NCBI GenBank assembly: GCA_021203665.1
Contig: JAJQAT010000092.1
Coordinates: 1-6,685, forward strand
Reading direction: 5' to 3'
Length of the DNA stretch: 6,685 nucleotides
DNA from: Bacillota bacterium
Lineage (GTDB): Bacteria > Bacillota > Clostridia > UBA1381
Position 1 is the stretch's first letter; every line of letters starts with the position of its first letter. The notes beneath the pieces were generated by a model. It was given only the letters and a program-made list of their open reading frames with translations. It was not told the origin of the DNA and did no database searches. A program made the position numbers and the translations under genes. Below are positions 6,638-6,685 of this stretch, one piece after another.

Positions 6638-6685
6638 ATAAATCCGCTAAGCCAAAAAACACAGAGCGGAGGCGCAGTAGATAAA
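6638..6685 (+). CDS. Possible start of a next gene, truncated by the window edge
   Basis: AGGAG (6628-6632) is a good ribosome site following the heparinase-like gene by 22 bases. Five bases later the frame beginning ATA AAT CCG stays open to the edge and reads (I/M)NPLSQKTQSGGAVDK, while the other two frames meet stops. No ATG, GTG or TTG lies at a usable distance, so translation would have to begin at AUA, or the site serves something else. Sixteen codons are too few to assign a family. No terminator separates it from the preceding gene, so it would be co-transcribed. Confidence 0.3.
   Translation, partial: MNPLSQKTQSGGAVDK

Overview
The window looks like the chromosome of an anaerobic Firmicute, most likely a gut Clostridia member. 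This is an inference from style, not from a marker gene. The signs are strong Shine-Dalgarno sites (GGAG, GGAGG), consensus sigma-A promoters with 17-base spacers, heavy use of ATA for isoleucine next to GC-rich alanine and glycine stretches, and cysteine-rich cytoplasmic proteins. No rRNA, tRNA, CRISPR array, transposase or integrase was seen.

Layout. Bases 1-1605 (minus strand) hold a protein of the oleate hydratase / myosin-cross-reactive antigen (MCRA) family. It reads as one uninterrupted frame from its start codon to the left window edge, so its C-terminal end is missing. It carries an N-terminal membrane anchor and, aligned by eye with a remembered Staphylococcus aureus OhyA sequence, lacks the two catalytic residues and part of the FAD-binding signature. 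A 173-base divergent intergenic region (1606-1778) holds one clear promoter for each direction. Bases 1779-3332 (plus) encode an AbgT-family transporter whose start is probably a non-AUG codon. Bases 3333-3466 hold a consensus promoter, a short inverted repeat over the expected transcription start, and a strong intrinsic terminator, all ahead of the next gene. Bases 3467-4840 encode a MATE multidrug/toxin exporter. Another consensus promoter (4862-4890) precedes 4929-6605, a heparinase II/III-like polysaccharide-lyase-type protein without a signal peptide. The last 48 bases keep an open frame behind a good Shine-Dalgarno site but with AUA at the expected start position, possibly the beginning of the next gene.

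How the genes relate. Each complete gene has its own recognisable promoter, so this looks like a row of independently controlled accessory genes rather than one operon. The two transporters may share a theme of moving small organic molecules (AbgT: p-aminobenzoyl-glutamate or antifolate drugs; MATE: cationic drugs or metabolites), and the MCRA and lyase-type proteins act on fatty-acid-like and uronate-like substrates respectively. Nothing in the sequence ties the four into one pathway. The points most worth attention are the catalytically altered, membrane-anchored MCRA protein, the promoter-operator-terminator arrangement ahead of the MATE gene, and the apparent AUU start of the AbgT gene.
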